From assembly GCF_001401155.1 (NCBI RefSeq), contig NZ_LJRO01000352.1, forward strand, positions 1-64,000: a stretch of 64,000 bases of DNA, written 5' to 3'. The DNA is from Pseudomonas tremae (GTDB taxonomy: Bacteria > Pseudomonadota > Gammaproteobacteria > Pseudomonadales > Pseudomonadaceae). Made by a program: the position numbers and the translations under genes. Of this stretch, positions 44,132 to 52,653 are shown piece by piece. Each line of letters opens with the position of its first letter. Position 1 is the first letter of the stretch. Under the pieces are notes generated by a model. It was given only the letters and a program-made list of their open reading frames with translations, ran no database searches and was not told the origin of the DNA.

Positions 44132-45021
44132 GTTTTCACCCCGCGTCGCTTGAGGCGCGTCATGAGCTTGAACTGGGCAACGCTCAGCCCTACGACCGTC
44201 AACAGCATGAGCACCGAAAGCGCGGATGAACCTGCCAGGTCCAGCCCCATGAAACCGTCGGTGTAAATCTTGTAAGCCAGCACGTTGGTGGCATCGCCAG
44301 GCCCGCCGTGGGTAAGGGTGTCGACCAGGCCGAAGCTGTTGGACAGGCTTTCCAGCAGGTCGATGACGAACACGAACAGCAGATAGGGCGCTATCAGTGG
44401 CAACTGAATATCGAGCATGCGCCGGAACGGGCCTGCACCGTCCAGTGCCGCAGCGGCAAGGTAATCGTCGGGTACTGATTTCAGGCTTGCGACCAGCATC
44501 ACGAAATTGAACGGCACCAGGCACCACGCATAGGCCACGATCAACAACAGCATGCTTTGCATCGGGCTGGCGTAGGGCGCCCAAGTGCCGGGAGCGATTG
44601 CGTTGAGCCAGGCAAAAATGCCCATAACCGGGTTGGCCAGCACGTGAAAGACAATGCCGATGGTGGCGCCCGACACTGCGTAGGGCCAGATCAGCAGGTT
44701 ACGAAACACAGCGTTGCCGCGCAGTTTCAGCTCAAGGCACAGCGCAAGCACCAACGCGATGAGGATCGAAAGCACCACACTCGACAGGCTGAACACCAGC
44801 GTCGAGCCCAACGATGCGAGCACGCCGGGGTCTTTCAGTACACGCCAATAATTGCTCAGGCCGACAAATACCTCGTTGCCTCCGAAGGGCGGTACAAGGT
44901 GAAACGACCACCAGACCGCCTGCACCGCAGGCCAGTAGAAAAACAGCCCGAGCGCCAGCAGTTGCGGCAGGGCAAACAGCAGCGCTGTACGTGGCTGAGG
45001 AAAGTGTGCGGTCGGCTTCAT
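44128..45021 (-). CDS. ugpA: ABC importer permease, UgpA type
   Basis: 297-aa partner permease with six hydrophobic segments and EAA loop AAALDGAGPFRRMLDIQLP. Overlaps ugpB and ugpE by four bases each, so subunits are made in step. Confidence 0.9.
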   Translation of the reverse strand: MKPTAHFPQPRTALLFALPQLLALGLFFYWPAVQAVWWSFHLVPPFGGNEVFVGLSNYWRVLKDPGVLASLGSTLVFSLSSVVLSILIALVLALCLELKLRGNAVFRNLLIWPYAVSGATIGIVFHVLANPVMGIFAWLNAIAPGTWAPYASPMQSMLLLIVAYAWCLVPFNFVMLVASLKSVPDDYLAAAALDGAGPFRRMLDIQLPLIAPYLLFVFVIDLLESLSNSFGLVDTLTHGGPGDATNVLAYKIYTDGFMGLDLAGSSALSVLMLLTVVGLSVAQFKLMTRLKRRGVKT

Positions 45022-46334
45022 GGCGTCGCCTCGTCAGTCGGGTGGCTGGCCTGGCTCTGGTGCATCTGTTGAAACAGACTGAGCAACTCGTTGGCGCGCA
45101 GGGTTGACTGGTGCAGCGCGTGATCAACGCTTTGTCGGCCTGCGAGTGCGTTTTCCATCTCCTGCGACCAGATCAGGCGCATCAGCGTGATGAAGCCGCA
45201 GCGCAGCGGGGTAGATGGCTGGCCGTCAATGTCATTGAGTGCAGCCAGGCCGACCGTCACCGCCGACGGTTGCTGTGCAGTGGATTGCAGCGTCGCCGCT
45301 GCAGCCTGAGTGACTGGCAAGTAGCCGGTCCGGGCGCTGAACATCAATTGGTTTTCCGGTTGCAGTAAGAACGTCAGGAATTGCGCTACCAACTGGTCAT
45401 CCTGAACAGAATGCCCACGCATCACCCACAACGAGGAACCTCCGGGAACGTTGGCGCGCCGCTGGCTATTCGCATAGACCGGTAGCGCTGTGACGTCGAT
45501 ATCGGATTTGAGCGTGCTGCTTACAACATTCCAGGCGCCCGTGGAATCAATCAGCATGGCGCAATCGTCAGTGGCGAACGCCAGCGCCTGCTGGCCACTA
45601 CGGGTTGAGTCCTCGTATCTAACCAGCCCTTCGGCAGTCCATTGAGCAAGGTCATTCATCAGGCGCAAATGCGTGCCTTTATCGAACTGGTAACGATCCG
45701 TTCCGTCGACACGTATCGCGACATCAGTACCCTGCGCTGCGCTGGTTTGCTCCAGCCAGATCCACGACGCGAACTCGGTGGCGACAGGGCAGGCATGACC
45801 ATTTTTCTTCAGGGCACGCAGGGCCGTGGCAAATGCTTCCCAAGTGGCGGGCGGCTGTTGAATGCCTGCTGCGGCCAACGCGTGGCGATGGGTGTACAGC
45901 ACGGCGGTCGACACAGCGAAAGGCTGTGCTGCCAGAGCGCCGCTATCGTCTGCGTAGTAGCGGCGCAGCGCAGGCAGAAACGTGTCGGTCGAATAGGCTC
46001 TCTGATGTTCGGCCATCATGGTTTCGACAGGCTGCGTGGCGCCACCCAGCAGCATGTCCGGCGTGGCTACGTCATAAATCTCCACCAGAGCGGGACCAAT
46101 GCCCGCTCGATAAGCCGCTACGGTTTTTTGTAACGTCTGCTCGTAGGTTCCCTGGCGGATACAGTGCAGGCGATCGCCTTCTTCATGCTGTGCATTGAAA
46201 CGTTTGCACAGGTCAGCGATGGCGCTACCGGCCGCACCACCGTGGCTGTACCAGAATTCGGCTGGCGCAGCACAGGTCTGGGCGGCGAGGGGCAGCAGAG
46301 CCAGCACGGATAGAATTTTATGGATGAAAGGCAT
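45018..46334 (-). CDS. ugpB: Periplasmic solute-binding protein, UgpB type
   Basis: 438-aa extracellular binding protein with a Sec signal peptide (MPFIHKILSVLALLPLAAQTCA, cleaved about residue 22-24) and the SBP family 1 fold (YSHGGAAGSAIADLCKRFNAQ start). In the UgpB family such proteins bind glycerol-3-phosphate or glycerophosphodiesters; sugar-binding relatives exist, so the ligand is not certain. The GTG at 46346 is an alternative start 12 bases upstream; a hairpin overlaps this region. Confidence 0.85.
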   Translation of the reverse strand: MPFIHKILSVLALLPLAAQTCAAPAEFWYSHGGAAGSAIADLCKRFNAQHEEGDRLHCIRQGTYEQTLQKTVAAYRAGIGPALVEIYDVATPDMLLGGATQPVETMMAEHQRAYSTDTFLPALRRYYADDSGALAAQPFAVSTAVLYTHRHALAAAGIQQPPATWEAFATALRALKKNGHACPVATEFASWIWLEQTSAAQGTDVAIRVDGTDRYQFDKGTHLRLMNDLAQWTAEGLVRYEDSTRSGQQALAFATDDCAMLIDSTGAWNVVSSTLKSDIDVTALPVYANSQRRANVPGGSSLWVMRGHSVQDDQLVAQFLTFLLQPENQLMFSARTGYLPVTQAAAATLQSTAQQPSAVTVGLAALNDIDGQPSTPLRCGFITLMRLIWSQEMENALAGRQSVDHALHQSTLRANELLSLFQQMHQSQASHPTDEATP

Positions 46335-46338
46335 GAGG

Positions 46339-46359
46339 ACACTCACAGGATCTGAGTGT
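46339..46359. promoter_or_regulatory. Inverted repeat at the ugpB start
   Basis: ACACTCA (46339-46345), N7, TGAGTGT (46353-46359). It lies 5 bases upstream of the ugpB ATG on the - strand and would also form an RNA hairpin at the translation start. It could be an operator for the divergent ROK regulator. Between it and the ROK gene there are AT-rich blocks but no clear promoter was assigned. Confidence 0.45.
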
Positions 46360-46500
46360 TATTTAATACAGGTAGTGTGTAGTATTTGTGACCTGCGTGG
46401 TTTTTATTAAATTTTCATGATTGAGGCGTGTAATCGGCGACGAGCGATACACTGCCCCACACGCCGACAGTTTTAACCCTCTTCTGACACGTTGACCCTC

Positions 46501-47625
46501 ATGCCCCTCGACCTTCAAACGCAGCCGCACCCGCTATTGAGCCTCAACGAGCGCAAGTTGCTGGACATCCTTCGGCGGCGTGGCGCCATCACCCGCGCTA
46601 TCGTATCGACCGAAATGGATCTGGCTCAGCAGTCGGTTCATCGTCTGATCGAAGAACTGATCAGCCGAGGTCTGCTGCGCAGTGGCGAACGTGTGAAGAA
46701 CGGTCGCGGTCAGCCCAGCCCGCGTATCGAACTGGTCAATGAAGCGGTGTACGCAATCGGCGTGTCGATCAACACTGACTCGGCGGTGGTCTGCGTTGCC
46801 GATCTTGGCTGCAACGTCTTGGAGCAAGTCACCCTGCGTACGCCACCGTTGAGTCGCAACAGCACGCTGGATTCGCTGGAAAAAACCATCGAGCGCATGC
46901 TGCAACGCAATGGTATCGACGCTGAGCGTGTCATCGGAATTGGCTTTGCCATCGCCGGTTTCTTCCTCCAGAACCGCCAGGTCAATGCCCCCGAACCGCT
47001 GCGTGACTGGTCATTGATAGACTTGCAGCCAGTCCTCGAAGAGCGCTTCGGCATGCCGGTCTGGCTGGAAAACAACGCCACTACAGCGGCCATCGGCGAA
47101 AGCCTCGTGGGGGCAGGGGCCTGGGCGTCCAACTTCATCTACCTGTCGTTCAACTTCGGCTTCGGCGCAGGCGTGGTCATCAACGGCAAACCGTATTTTG
47201 GCAGTCACGGCAACGCAGGGGAGATCACCCTGTACAACGATGAAGAGTCGGTAAACCGCCCGGCGTTGCGCTACCTGCTGGAAGAGTTGCACCAGAACGG
47301 CGTGCAGGTCGACTCAATCGAAGACCTGCGCTTGCGCTTCGATCCCTACTGGCCAGGCGTGGACAACTGGCTGAAACGCATCCAGCCAACCCTCGACCGT
47401 CTGGTCAACGCACTGGCAGGGCTGTTTGACCCTCAGGCCGTGGTGTTTGGCGGGCAGTTGCCACCTGAACTGGGCAGGCGCCTGATTGCCGCTACAACGT
47501 TCTGGGGCACCCACCGCTACAACTCGCCACCGCCTCGGCCGCAGTTATTGCTGAGTGAGACCAATGGAGATGCAGCGGCTATTGGTGCGGCGCTAGTGCC
47601 GTTGAAAGAGCGGTTTTTTGTTTGA
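46501..47625 (+). CDS. ROK-family transcriptional regulator
   Basis: 374-aa NagC/XylR-type regulator: winged HTH in residues about 15-65 (RRGAITRAIVSTEMDLAQQSVHRLIEEL), then an ROK sugar-kinase-like domain with ENNATTAAIGESLVGAGAWAS and a GFGAGVVINGKPYFGSHGNAGEI segment. The zinc-binding cysteine motif of active ROK kinases is not evident. It is divergent from the ugp-like operon, so it probably senses a sugar or sugar phosphate and controls that operon. The TTG at 46492 is an alternative start nine bases upstream. Confidence 0.85.
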   Translation: MPLDLQTQPHPLLSLNERKLLDILRRRGAITRAIVSTEMDLAQQSVHRLIEELISRGLLRSGERVKNGRGQPSPRIELVNEAVYAIGVSINTDSAVVCVADLGCNVLEQVTLRTPPLSRNSTLDSLEKTIERMLQRNGIDAERVIGIGFAIAGFFLQNRQVNAPEPLRDWSLIDLQPVLEERFGMPVWLENNATTAAIGESLVGAGAWASNFIYLSFNFGFGAGVVINGKPYFGSHGNAGEITLYNDEESVNRPALRYLLEELHQNGVQVDSIEDLRLRFDPYWPGVDNWLKRIQPTLDRLVNALAGLFDPQAVVFGGQLPPELGRRLIAATTFWGTHRYNSPPPRPQLLLSETNGDAAAIGAALVPLKERFFV

Positions 47626-47866
47626 TCAAGTGGTACGCGCTCGGGTCTGGTAAGCGGCTTGCCGATAGTCGACGACTCCCGGACCTCGATCTCTGCGTGA
47701 TCAGCGCCGTCGCTTTTACCACCAGCGTCATAGAACACGCGGAGAAATGCCTGGTCCGCAAGCTCATGCCGGCCATGCGACTGGCGCAAAGCGTTACCGC
47801 TTATGAGTCAAAACGCATATTACGAACGTGTGCTGAAAGTCGTGCTTTTCCTTTTCCAGTTTCTAG
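47626..47866. other. Unexplained 241-base spacer
   Basis: Between the ROK gene and the P-loop gene stop. Open frames exist on both strands but none has a ribosome binding site or recognisable domain. No terminator hairpin or promoter is clear. A repeated intergenic element is possible; a within-genome search would tell. Confidence 0.3.
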
Positions 47867-48409
47867 CTATGGCAATACTTTTGACAAAGCCTGAATAACA
47901 TCCGCTGCCATCTTTTCAGCACTGCTCAACCCATCAACTCTAATAATTGGAACTGTTTGCCTGGACAGCCACGCCTCGTGCCACGCCCTGTTGCGTCCTG
48001 AAAAAGTCGGGTCGTCATACTTCGATGCCCATTCCCGGAAGGCCAGATGAATCTCATGCATGTCGCCACCTGGCGCGATCCGGTCTCCAAAGCGCTTCTT
48101 TTCACGCGCTGCTAATCTTTCAAGGCGAACGTGTGTTGGCGTTGCGACAAACACAATCACGTCGGCGTTGTTAATTAATGCATCTCCCCAACCCATACAG
48201 GATCCGGTCAGTACCCAGTTGTCTTCCTCTTGGCTTTGCTGAATCAGGGCCACGCGCTCACTGGGCGCGCGTTTGGTTGTAAAAGGTGGGTCGGTAGGCA
48301 GCCAATAGAAGTCATCCACGTCTAGATGACGAAGGCTGAGCAAGGAGGCGAGGGTATGACCCAGCGTCGTCACGCCGGCACATGAGGCACCTGTGATGTA
48401 GGTCCGCAA
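47867..48409 (-). CDS. P-loop protein with a modified Walker A motif
   Basis: 180-aa adenylate-kinase-like protein. The N-terminal strand-loop reads YITGASCAGVTTLGH, which is GxxxxGxTT but has Val where the Walker A lysine should be. Further down are LDVDDFYW, a LID-like basic stretch RLAAREKKRFGDR and a final helix. I chose the TTG at 48409 because TATGGAG lies eight bases upstream, while the ATG 19 codons earlier has no such site. Function unknown; a kinase that tolerates loss of the lysine, or a nucleotide-binding sensor, are both possible. Confidence 0.6.
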   Translation of the reverse strand: MRTYITGASCAGVTTLGHTLASLLSLRHLDVDDFYWLPTDPPFTTKRAPSERVALIQQSQEEDNWVLTGSCMGWGDALINNADVIVFVATPTHVRLERLAAREKKRFGDRIAPGGDMHEIHLAFREWASKYDDPTFSGRNRAWHEAWLSRQTVPIIRVDGLSSAEKMAADVIQALSKVLP

Positions 48410-48466
48410 TTTTTTACTCCATAAGTAACTGCCAGCGTTGAGCAGTCTGCTGTTAATACCATCCAA

Positions 48467-48710
48467 AGTCGTACATTTTTGTGGATTATCGATTACAGCT
48501 TTAGCCGATTTTGTAAAAAATCACTCACTCAGGTTTGAATTTAAGGCGCCTGAAACAGACAGCAAGCATTCGTGAATGCGGTCTGACGAAGTCGCCGCGT
48601 CGCTTTCGGTCAGCGGCAGACTTCCAGATATCTCCGCATTACCACCGGGAACATCAGCGACCGCCTGATGGACTAAATTAAGTTACTTCTGCGGCTGTCC
48701 CCCAACAGGA
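48467..48710. other. Intergenic region with palindrome and open minus-strand stretch
   Basis: Contains GCATTC (48566-48571) / GAATGC (48574-48579). About 50 codons on the - strand (from about 48675 to 48530) are open and end in TGA, but have no start codon, like a 3' gene remnant. No promoter is clear. Confidence 0.3.
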
Positions 48711-48719
48711 ATGAAATCG

Positions 48720-49346
48720 ATGCATATTCTTCACATCGCCAGTTCTCCACGCGGGGAGCGCTCAGCCTCCCTGAAATTGGCCTCGCGCTATCTTGAGACG
48801 CTAACCTCGCTTCATCCCGGCGCTACCATAGATGTTCTGGATGTCTGGACGACAGAGCTGTTGCCGTTCGACGGTCCTGCCCTGAATGCGAAGTACGCGG
48901 ACCTCCAAGGCTTGCAAATGAGCCCTGAACAACAGGCGGTGTGGAAGCAGATACATGCATTGAGCGAGCGTTTCCATCTGGCCGACGTCATCCTCTTTAG
49001 CGTGCCTATGTGGAATTTCGGTATCCCTTACCGGCTCAAGCATTTGATTGACGTAGTTTCCCAGCGTGGCGTGCTGTTCGAGTTCGACGCCCAAGGCATG
49101 CGAGGTCTTCTTAAAGGCAAGCAGGTAGTGGTGTTCGCCACCCGCGGTGTGGCGCTTGGGGAAGACTTCCCTACTGAAGCTTACGATCATCAGGTCGCGT
49201 ACATCAGAACCTGGGCGCGGATGGTGGGCATCACGACCATTGATGCGGTCCTGTCAGAAGCAACGCTTGCGGATCCTGCAACTGCAGATGCCAATTTTGC
49301 TGCAGCGCTGACAGAGGCGTCTAAGCTGGCTACAAGCGTTGTATGA
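48720..49346 (+). CDS. azoR: FMN-dependent NADH:quinone/azo reductase
   Basis: 208-aa flavodoxin-fold enzyme that reduces azo dyes and quinones by two electrons, a route used in thiol and quinone stress. FMN phosphate loop SSPRGERSAS (residues 7-16) and the PMWNFGIPYRLKHLIDVV segment (about 94-111) are seen. Second ATG (48720) is preferred because CAGGA lies at normal distance from it; the first ATG at 48711 sits directly on that site. The GST gene follows 180 bases later. Confidence 0.85.
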   Translation: MHILHIASSPRGERSASLKLASRYLETLTSLHPGATIDVLDVWTTELLPFDGPALNAKYADLQGLQMSPEQQAVWKQIHALSERFHLADVILFSVPMWNFGIPYRLKHLIDVVSQRGVLFEFDAQGMRGLLKGKQVVVFATRGVALGEDFPTEAYDHQVAYIRTWARMVGITTIDAVLSEATLADPATADANFAAALTEASKLATSVV

Positions 49347-49428
49347 AACGTCAGCGTCTAAGGTCGATGGGCAGGGCGCTCTGACCGGGGCGAAAGCACG
49401 CGCTGCAGCTAATGCGGCGCTCGCGGCT

Positions 49429-49446
49429 ACCTAACAAATGTTAGGT
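49429..49446. promoter_or_regulatory. Palindromic operator O1
   Basis: ACCTAAC, AAAT, GTTAGGT: a perfect 7-bp inverted repeat just upstream of the GST promoter -35. Confidence 0.65.
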
Positions 49447-49452
49447 GGCCTA

Positions 49453-49481
49453 TTGACGCAGGCCACTTATCATCCTATGGT
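49453..49481 (+). promoter_or_regulatory. GST gene promoter
   Basis: TTGACG (49453-49458), 17-bp spacer, TATGGT (49476-49481). It is framed by operators O1 and O2. Confidence 0.6.
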
Positions 49482-49483
49482 TT

Positions 49484-49505
49484 ACCTAACTAACAACCGT
49501 TAGGT
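49484..49505. promoter_or_regulatory. Palindromic operator O2
   Basis: ACCTAAC (49484-49490), N8, GTTAGGT (49499-49505); an inner CTAAC-AACC-GTTAG is also present. Located just after the -10 box, a repression position. Confidence 0.6.
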
Positions 49506-49532
49506 AGATTTTTCTCACTCCAAGGTATGCCC

Positions 49533-50234
49533 ATGAATTCGAAATTGCAGCTGTTTACGTCCCCTTCGGCTTTCCCCAATCCCCAGCGACTGCGCTTATT
49601 CATTCATGAAAAAGGCATCGCCGACCAGTTTGATGAAATCATCTATGACATGGCCCCGGGAGGCGAGCAGCGCGGCTGGCGTCACCTGAACATGAATCCA
49701 TGGGGTGAAACACCAACTCTCCAGCTAGCCGATGGTGGCTATATTTCCGAAACCCCGGCAATCGCTCGTTTTCTCGATCAGTCCTACCCTGGTCGCAAGA
49801 TCATGGGCGATGGGGCCCTTGAGCAGGGACTCGACAATATGTGGGATAACCGCATATGGGTGCATATCCTCTATCGGATTGTTACGGCTTTCCACGTATT
49901 GCACACAGGACTCGGATTCAAGCTCGAACTGACCAAGAATGAGGCGTGGGGTGAGCACTGCCGCAAGGAGGCGCTTACACACGCGGCACTGGTTAATCGT
50001 CATTTGTCTGATGGTCGCGAATGGCTGCTCGGCGGCACTGAGCCCACGTTTTCCGATATAACGCTGGCTACCGCCATCGCATTCTCCAAGTTCCCCGTCA
50101 ACGCTACCCCTCTGGATGAGCGTTTCGAACATCTGGACGCTTACTGGAAACGCTGGCAGAAACGGCCAGGCTTTCAGGCTGCTTATGCTGATCGCAGCAG
50201 CGGTATACCAGAACTGGATTCTCCCACTGTGTAA
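49533..50234 (+). CDS. Glutathione S-transferase family protein
   Basis: 233-aa cytosolic enzyme with an N-terminal thioredoxin-like domain (residues 4-80; the GSH-site motif GYISETPAIARFLDQS near 70) and an all-helical C-terminal domain. It likely conjugates glutathione to electrophiles. The ATG at 49533 is chosen because AAGG lies eight bases before it; the ATG at 49527 is too close. The gene is preceded by two palindromic operators and followed by the TetR gene on the same strand. Confidence 0.85.
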   Translation: MNSKLQLFTSPSAFPNPQRLRLFIHEKGIADQFDEIIYDMAPGGEQRGWRHLNMNPWGETPTLQLADGGYISETPAIARFLDQSYPGRKIMGDGALEQGLDNMWDNRIWVHILYRIVTAFHVLHTGLGFKLELTKNEAWGEHCRKEALTHAALVNRHLSDGREWLLGGTEPTFSDITLATAIAFSKFPVNATPLDERFEHLDAYWKRWQKRPGFQAAYADRSSGIPELDSPTV

Positions 50235-50370
50235 TGTCCGCTCGTTAAACACTGAGCAATCGTCGAGACAGCGGCTGGATGGCAGTCTCGGCGTAAATAC
50301 TTTGGGCGCGCTCGACGTTTGCCAGCCATGCAGACGTCAGGTAGATACTTTTTGCAGCCCGATCTTGCCT

Positions 50371-50388
50371 ACCTGACAAATGTTAGTT
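50371..50388. promoter_or_regulatory. Palindromic operator O3 before the TetR gene
   Basis: ACCTGAC, AAAT, GTTAGTT: one mismatch from the O1 core CTAAC-N4-GTTAG. It lies 60 bases before the tetR start, suggesting autoregulation. Confidence 0.55.
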
Positions 50389-50447
50389 TTTTTGCTTTAC
50401 CATGCCCGGCTTCCTCGAAACTCGCCCGAAGTGCGAAAGGCACGACA

Positions 50448-51011
50448 ATGAGCACCAACGCCCGAGAGGCCATACTCATGGCCGCCAGGAACATCGCCCA
50501 GTCACAGGGTTACAACGGACTGAATTTTCGCGATCTTGCTCATGAGGTCGGCATTAAGCCAGCCAGTATTTATTACCACTTTTCCAGCAAGGCCGATTTG
50601 GGTGTCGCTGTTGCCAAACGGTACTGGGAAGACGGTGCAGCTGCGCTCGAAACTATCTCTGAGCAAACTCCGAATCCTGTCGAAGCACTTCATCGTTTCC
50701 CCGAAATTTTTCGGCGCTCGCTTGAAGCTGGAAATCGCCTGTGCCTGTGCAGTTTCGTGGGGGCTGAAACCGATAATTTACCCACCGAAATGTCCCAGGA
50801 GATACAAGCATTCACAGAGGTCAATGTTGACTGGTTGAGTAAGCTACTTGTCGCCGCACACGTCTGCGAGCCAGTTGATAGCGACGCGCGCGCGCGAGCT
50901 ATTTTTTCTGCTGTGGCGGGCGCCCAGCTCATCGCAAGAAGCAGGTCAGACATCTCGCTTTTCGATACCCTGATCGACGCCTACCGAATGCATGGGCCGC
51001 TCCCGGCATAA
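50448..51011 (+). CDS. TetR-family transcriptional regulator
   Basis: 187-aa repressor. N-terminal HTH at residues about 24-50 (FRDLAHEVGIKPASIYYHFSSKADL), then a ligand-binding helical domain. The ATG at 50448 is used; in-frame codons upstream run into the O3 region. Its likely targets are the adjacent GST and itself. Confidence 0.88.
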   Translation: MSTNAREAILMAARNIAQSQGYNGLNFRDLAHEVGIKPASIYYHFSSKADLGVAVAKRYWEDGAAALETISEQTPNPVEALHRFPEIFRRSLEAGNRLCLCSFVGAETDNLPTEMSQEIQAFTEVNVDWLSKLLVAAHVCEPVDSDARARAIFSAVAGAQLIARSRSDISLFDTLIDAYRMHGPLPA

Positions 51012-51029
51012 TTTAAAACCATCCGCCGG

Positions 51030-51116
51030 GTACCTCGGCAAGAGTCCGCATTCGTTCGAGACACTCTGCTCAGAAGATTTGGCATGCCGGAAGAAGCGGC
51101 GTCTGTAGCCCAATAA
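51030..51116 (+). pseudogene. 3' fragment of a short-chain dehydrogenase gene
   Basis: In frame from 51030 to the TAA at 51114: VRDTLLRRFGMPEEAASVAQ, a typical SDR C-terminal stretch, with no N-terminal part, no start codon and a premature end. It matches the second SDR fragment at 52941-53000 in inverted orientation. Confidence 0.6.
51052..51111. repeat. Left arm of 60-bp inverted repeat
   Basis: 53 of 60 positions match the reverse complement of 52941-53000. Both lie inside SDR remnants. Confidence 0.7.
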
Positions 51117-51149
51117 ATTCGTTCATCGGCATACTCCGCGCGTTCCGAT

Positions 51150-51716
51150 TCAACTTTGCGGATCTACGATCCTGAGCCAAGGCCAGCGAGCTTGATAACT
51201 TTTCGCCTTCTGATCGAACATATCCGGCTTGGGATTCTTTGGATTGATACGAAGTAGCCCTTGCTCGGTGTCTGCCAGGCCATTGGGAGCATAGACTTCG
51301 CCAGTTTCAACATCCCAACCAATGCAGGTACCGGCAATCAGGTAGCGATCAATCCCTTCTTTAGCAGAATGAAGCTGAGGATAATCCCCGCCAAACCGCT
51401 GGTTGTACCACAGGTGAACGCGAGCCTGATTCTTGATCTCAATGTTAACTTCGAGATCCTGGAAGAGACGCTGAACAGAGCCGATGACCTTATTCTCGGC
51501 CTCCCAGGACAGATCATTGTCGAAGTAAAAAACGTCGTAATCCTTCACCCCCCAGGCTGACGGCAGGCGAGCCTGATGATTCCAGAATGCTTGGAACAGG
51601 CAGCCAGCAGTGAGCATGCATTGATTCAAACCGAGTGAAGGCAAGCGTGAGATGATTTCAGCGTTTATCGGATTGGCCATTGCTATCCTGGCAAACTTCT
51701 CGACAGTCAACGTCAT
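51150..51716 (-). CDS. Nucleotidyltransferase-family protein (COG3575 type)
   Basis: 188-aa protein similar to the uncharacterised nucleotidyltransferase-like family. Seen: CLFQAFWNHQARLPSAWGVKDYDVFYFDNDLSWEAE region with acidic residues (core KDYDVFYFD) and IEIKNQARVHLWYNQRFG. The ATG at 51716 is preferred over 51722 because AAAAGGATGAAA places an SD at the right distance. No partner gene clarifies its role. Confidence 0.75.
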   Translation of the reverse strand: MTLTVEKFARIAMANPINAEIISRLPSLGLNQCMLTAGCLFQAFWNHQARLPSAWGVKDYDVFYFDNDLSWEAENKVIGSVQRLFQDLEVNIEIKNQARVHLWYNQRFGGDYPQLHSAKEGIDRYLIAGTCIGWDVETGEVYAPNGLADTEQGLLRINPKNPKPDMFDQKAKSYQARWPWLRIVDPQS

Positions 51717-51882
51717 TTTCATCCTTTTGGAATCAATCTAATCCTGGCGACCGGCAATACATCTTGGCCTTGTAAAACTCCGCCAAGGACAGCGTTTTTA
51801 CACACTATGACTATGGGCCAAACCAGCCGCTCAAATAGGCAGGTCAGGCCGGCAGCGATCCTGTTTTCGCGAGCGACATAAG

Positions 51883-52653
51883 TCACCAGACAATAGGTTT
51901 GTCGTCCCACGCCCAGAAGGACCCGCTGTCGGCTGGTCCATGTACTCCTACCAGCTCAATAATGCGATCCGCCGAGAACGCCGGTTCGAACAGTTGGCCA
52001 TCAGGCACGTTCGCCTGGAATGGCTGAGACAGATCCGTGTCCGTCGTGCCTGGGTGTATTGCCAGAACAGTGGAAGCAGGATTCAGGCGTTTCAATTCGA
52101 TACTGGCTGTGTGCAGCAACTGGTTGAGCGCGGCTTTGCTGGCTCTGTAGCTGTACCAGCCGCCCAATCGATTATCGCCGATAGAGCCGACTCTGGCAGA
52201 GAGCGCCGCGAAGGTAGATGGTTGTTTGCGCAATAACGGGAGCAGGTATTTGAGCAAAAGGATTGGAGCAAACGTATTGGTCACAAAGCTTGCTTGCATG
52301 CCCGCAAGGGTCAATTGTGCCAGACCCTTTTCTGCTCTTGCGCCGTCCTGATGAAGAATGCCTAGCGTACTGATGACAAGGTGCAGATGATCACATCCTT
52401 CAAGTATCTCGCTCGCGAGTGCTTCAAGGGATTGCTCATTGCGCGCGTCGCAGTTGACCCGTTTCAGGCGGTCGCCATATTGCTCTGCAAGCTTTGTCAG
52501 TTCCAGGGAAGTGCTGGCTTCTCGCGCTACCGCCCATACCTGAGCCACATCATCGCGAGCAAGCAAAGCCGCGCACAGTGCCAAACCGATACCTCGGCTG
52601 GCTCCGCATATCAGCACGTGAGCTTCGCTGTTCAGTTCGGGTATCAAACTCAT
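51883..52653 (-). CDS. Short-chain dehydrogenase/reductase, C-factor-like
   Basis: 256-aa NAD(P)-dependent oxidoreductase. Cofactor motif GASRGIGLALCAALL (residues 17-31), the NNAG-like site replaced by ISTLG (about 94-98), and catalytic Tyr and Lys in YSYRASKAALNQ. It is divergent in sequence from the SDR fragments around it. Nearby genes do not reveal a substrate. Confidence 0.8.
   Translation of the reverse strand: MSLIPELNSEAHVLICGASRGIGLALCAALLARDDVAQVWAVAREASTSLELTKLAEQYGDRLKRVNCDARNEQSLEALASEILEGCDHLHLVISTLGILHQDGARAEKGLAQLTLAGMQASFVTNTFAPILLLKYLLPLLRKQPSTFAALSARVGSIGDNRLGGWYSYRASKAALNQLLHTASIELKRLNPASTVLAIHPGTTDTDLSQPFQANVPDGQLFEPAFSADRIIELVGVHGPADSGSFWAWDDKPIVW

Noticed and set aside
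51719..51910. 63-codon frame on the minus strand between the SDR and the nucleotidyltransferase
   Set aside because: It overlaps the SDR end, has no clear ribosome binding site and no recognised domain; the gap is left unassigned.
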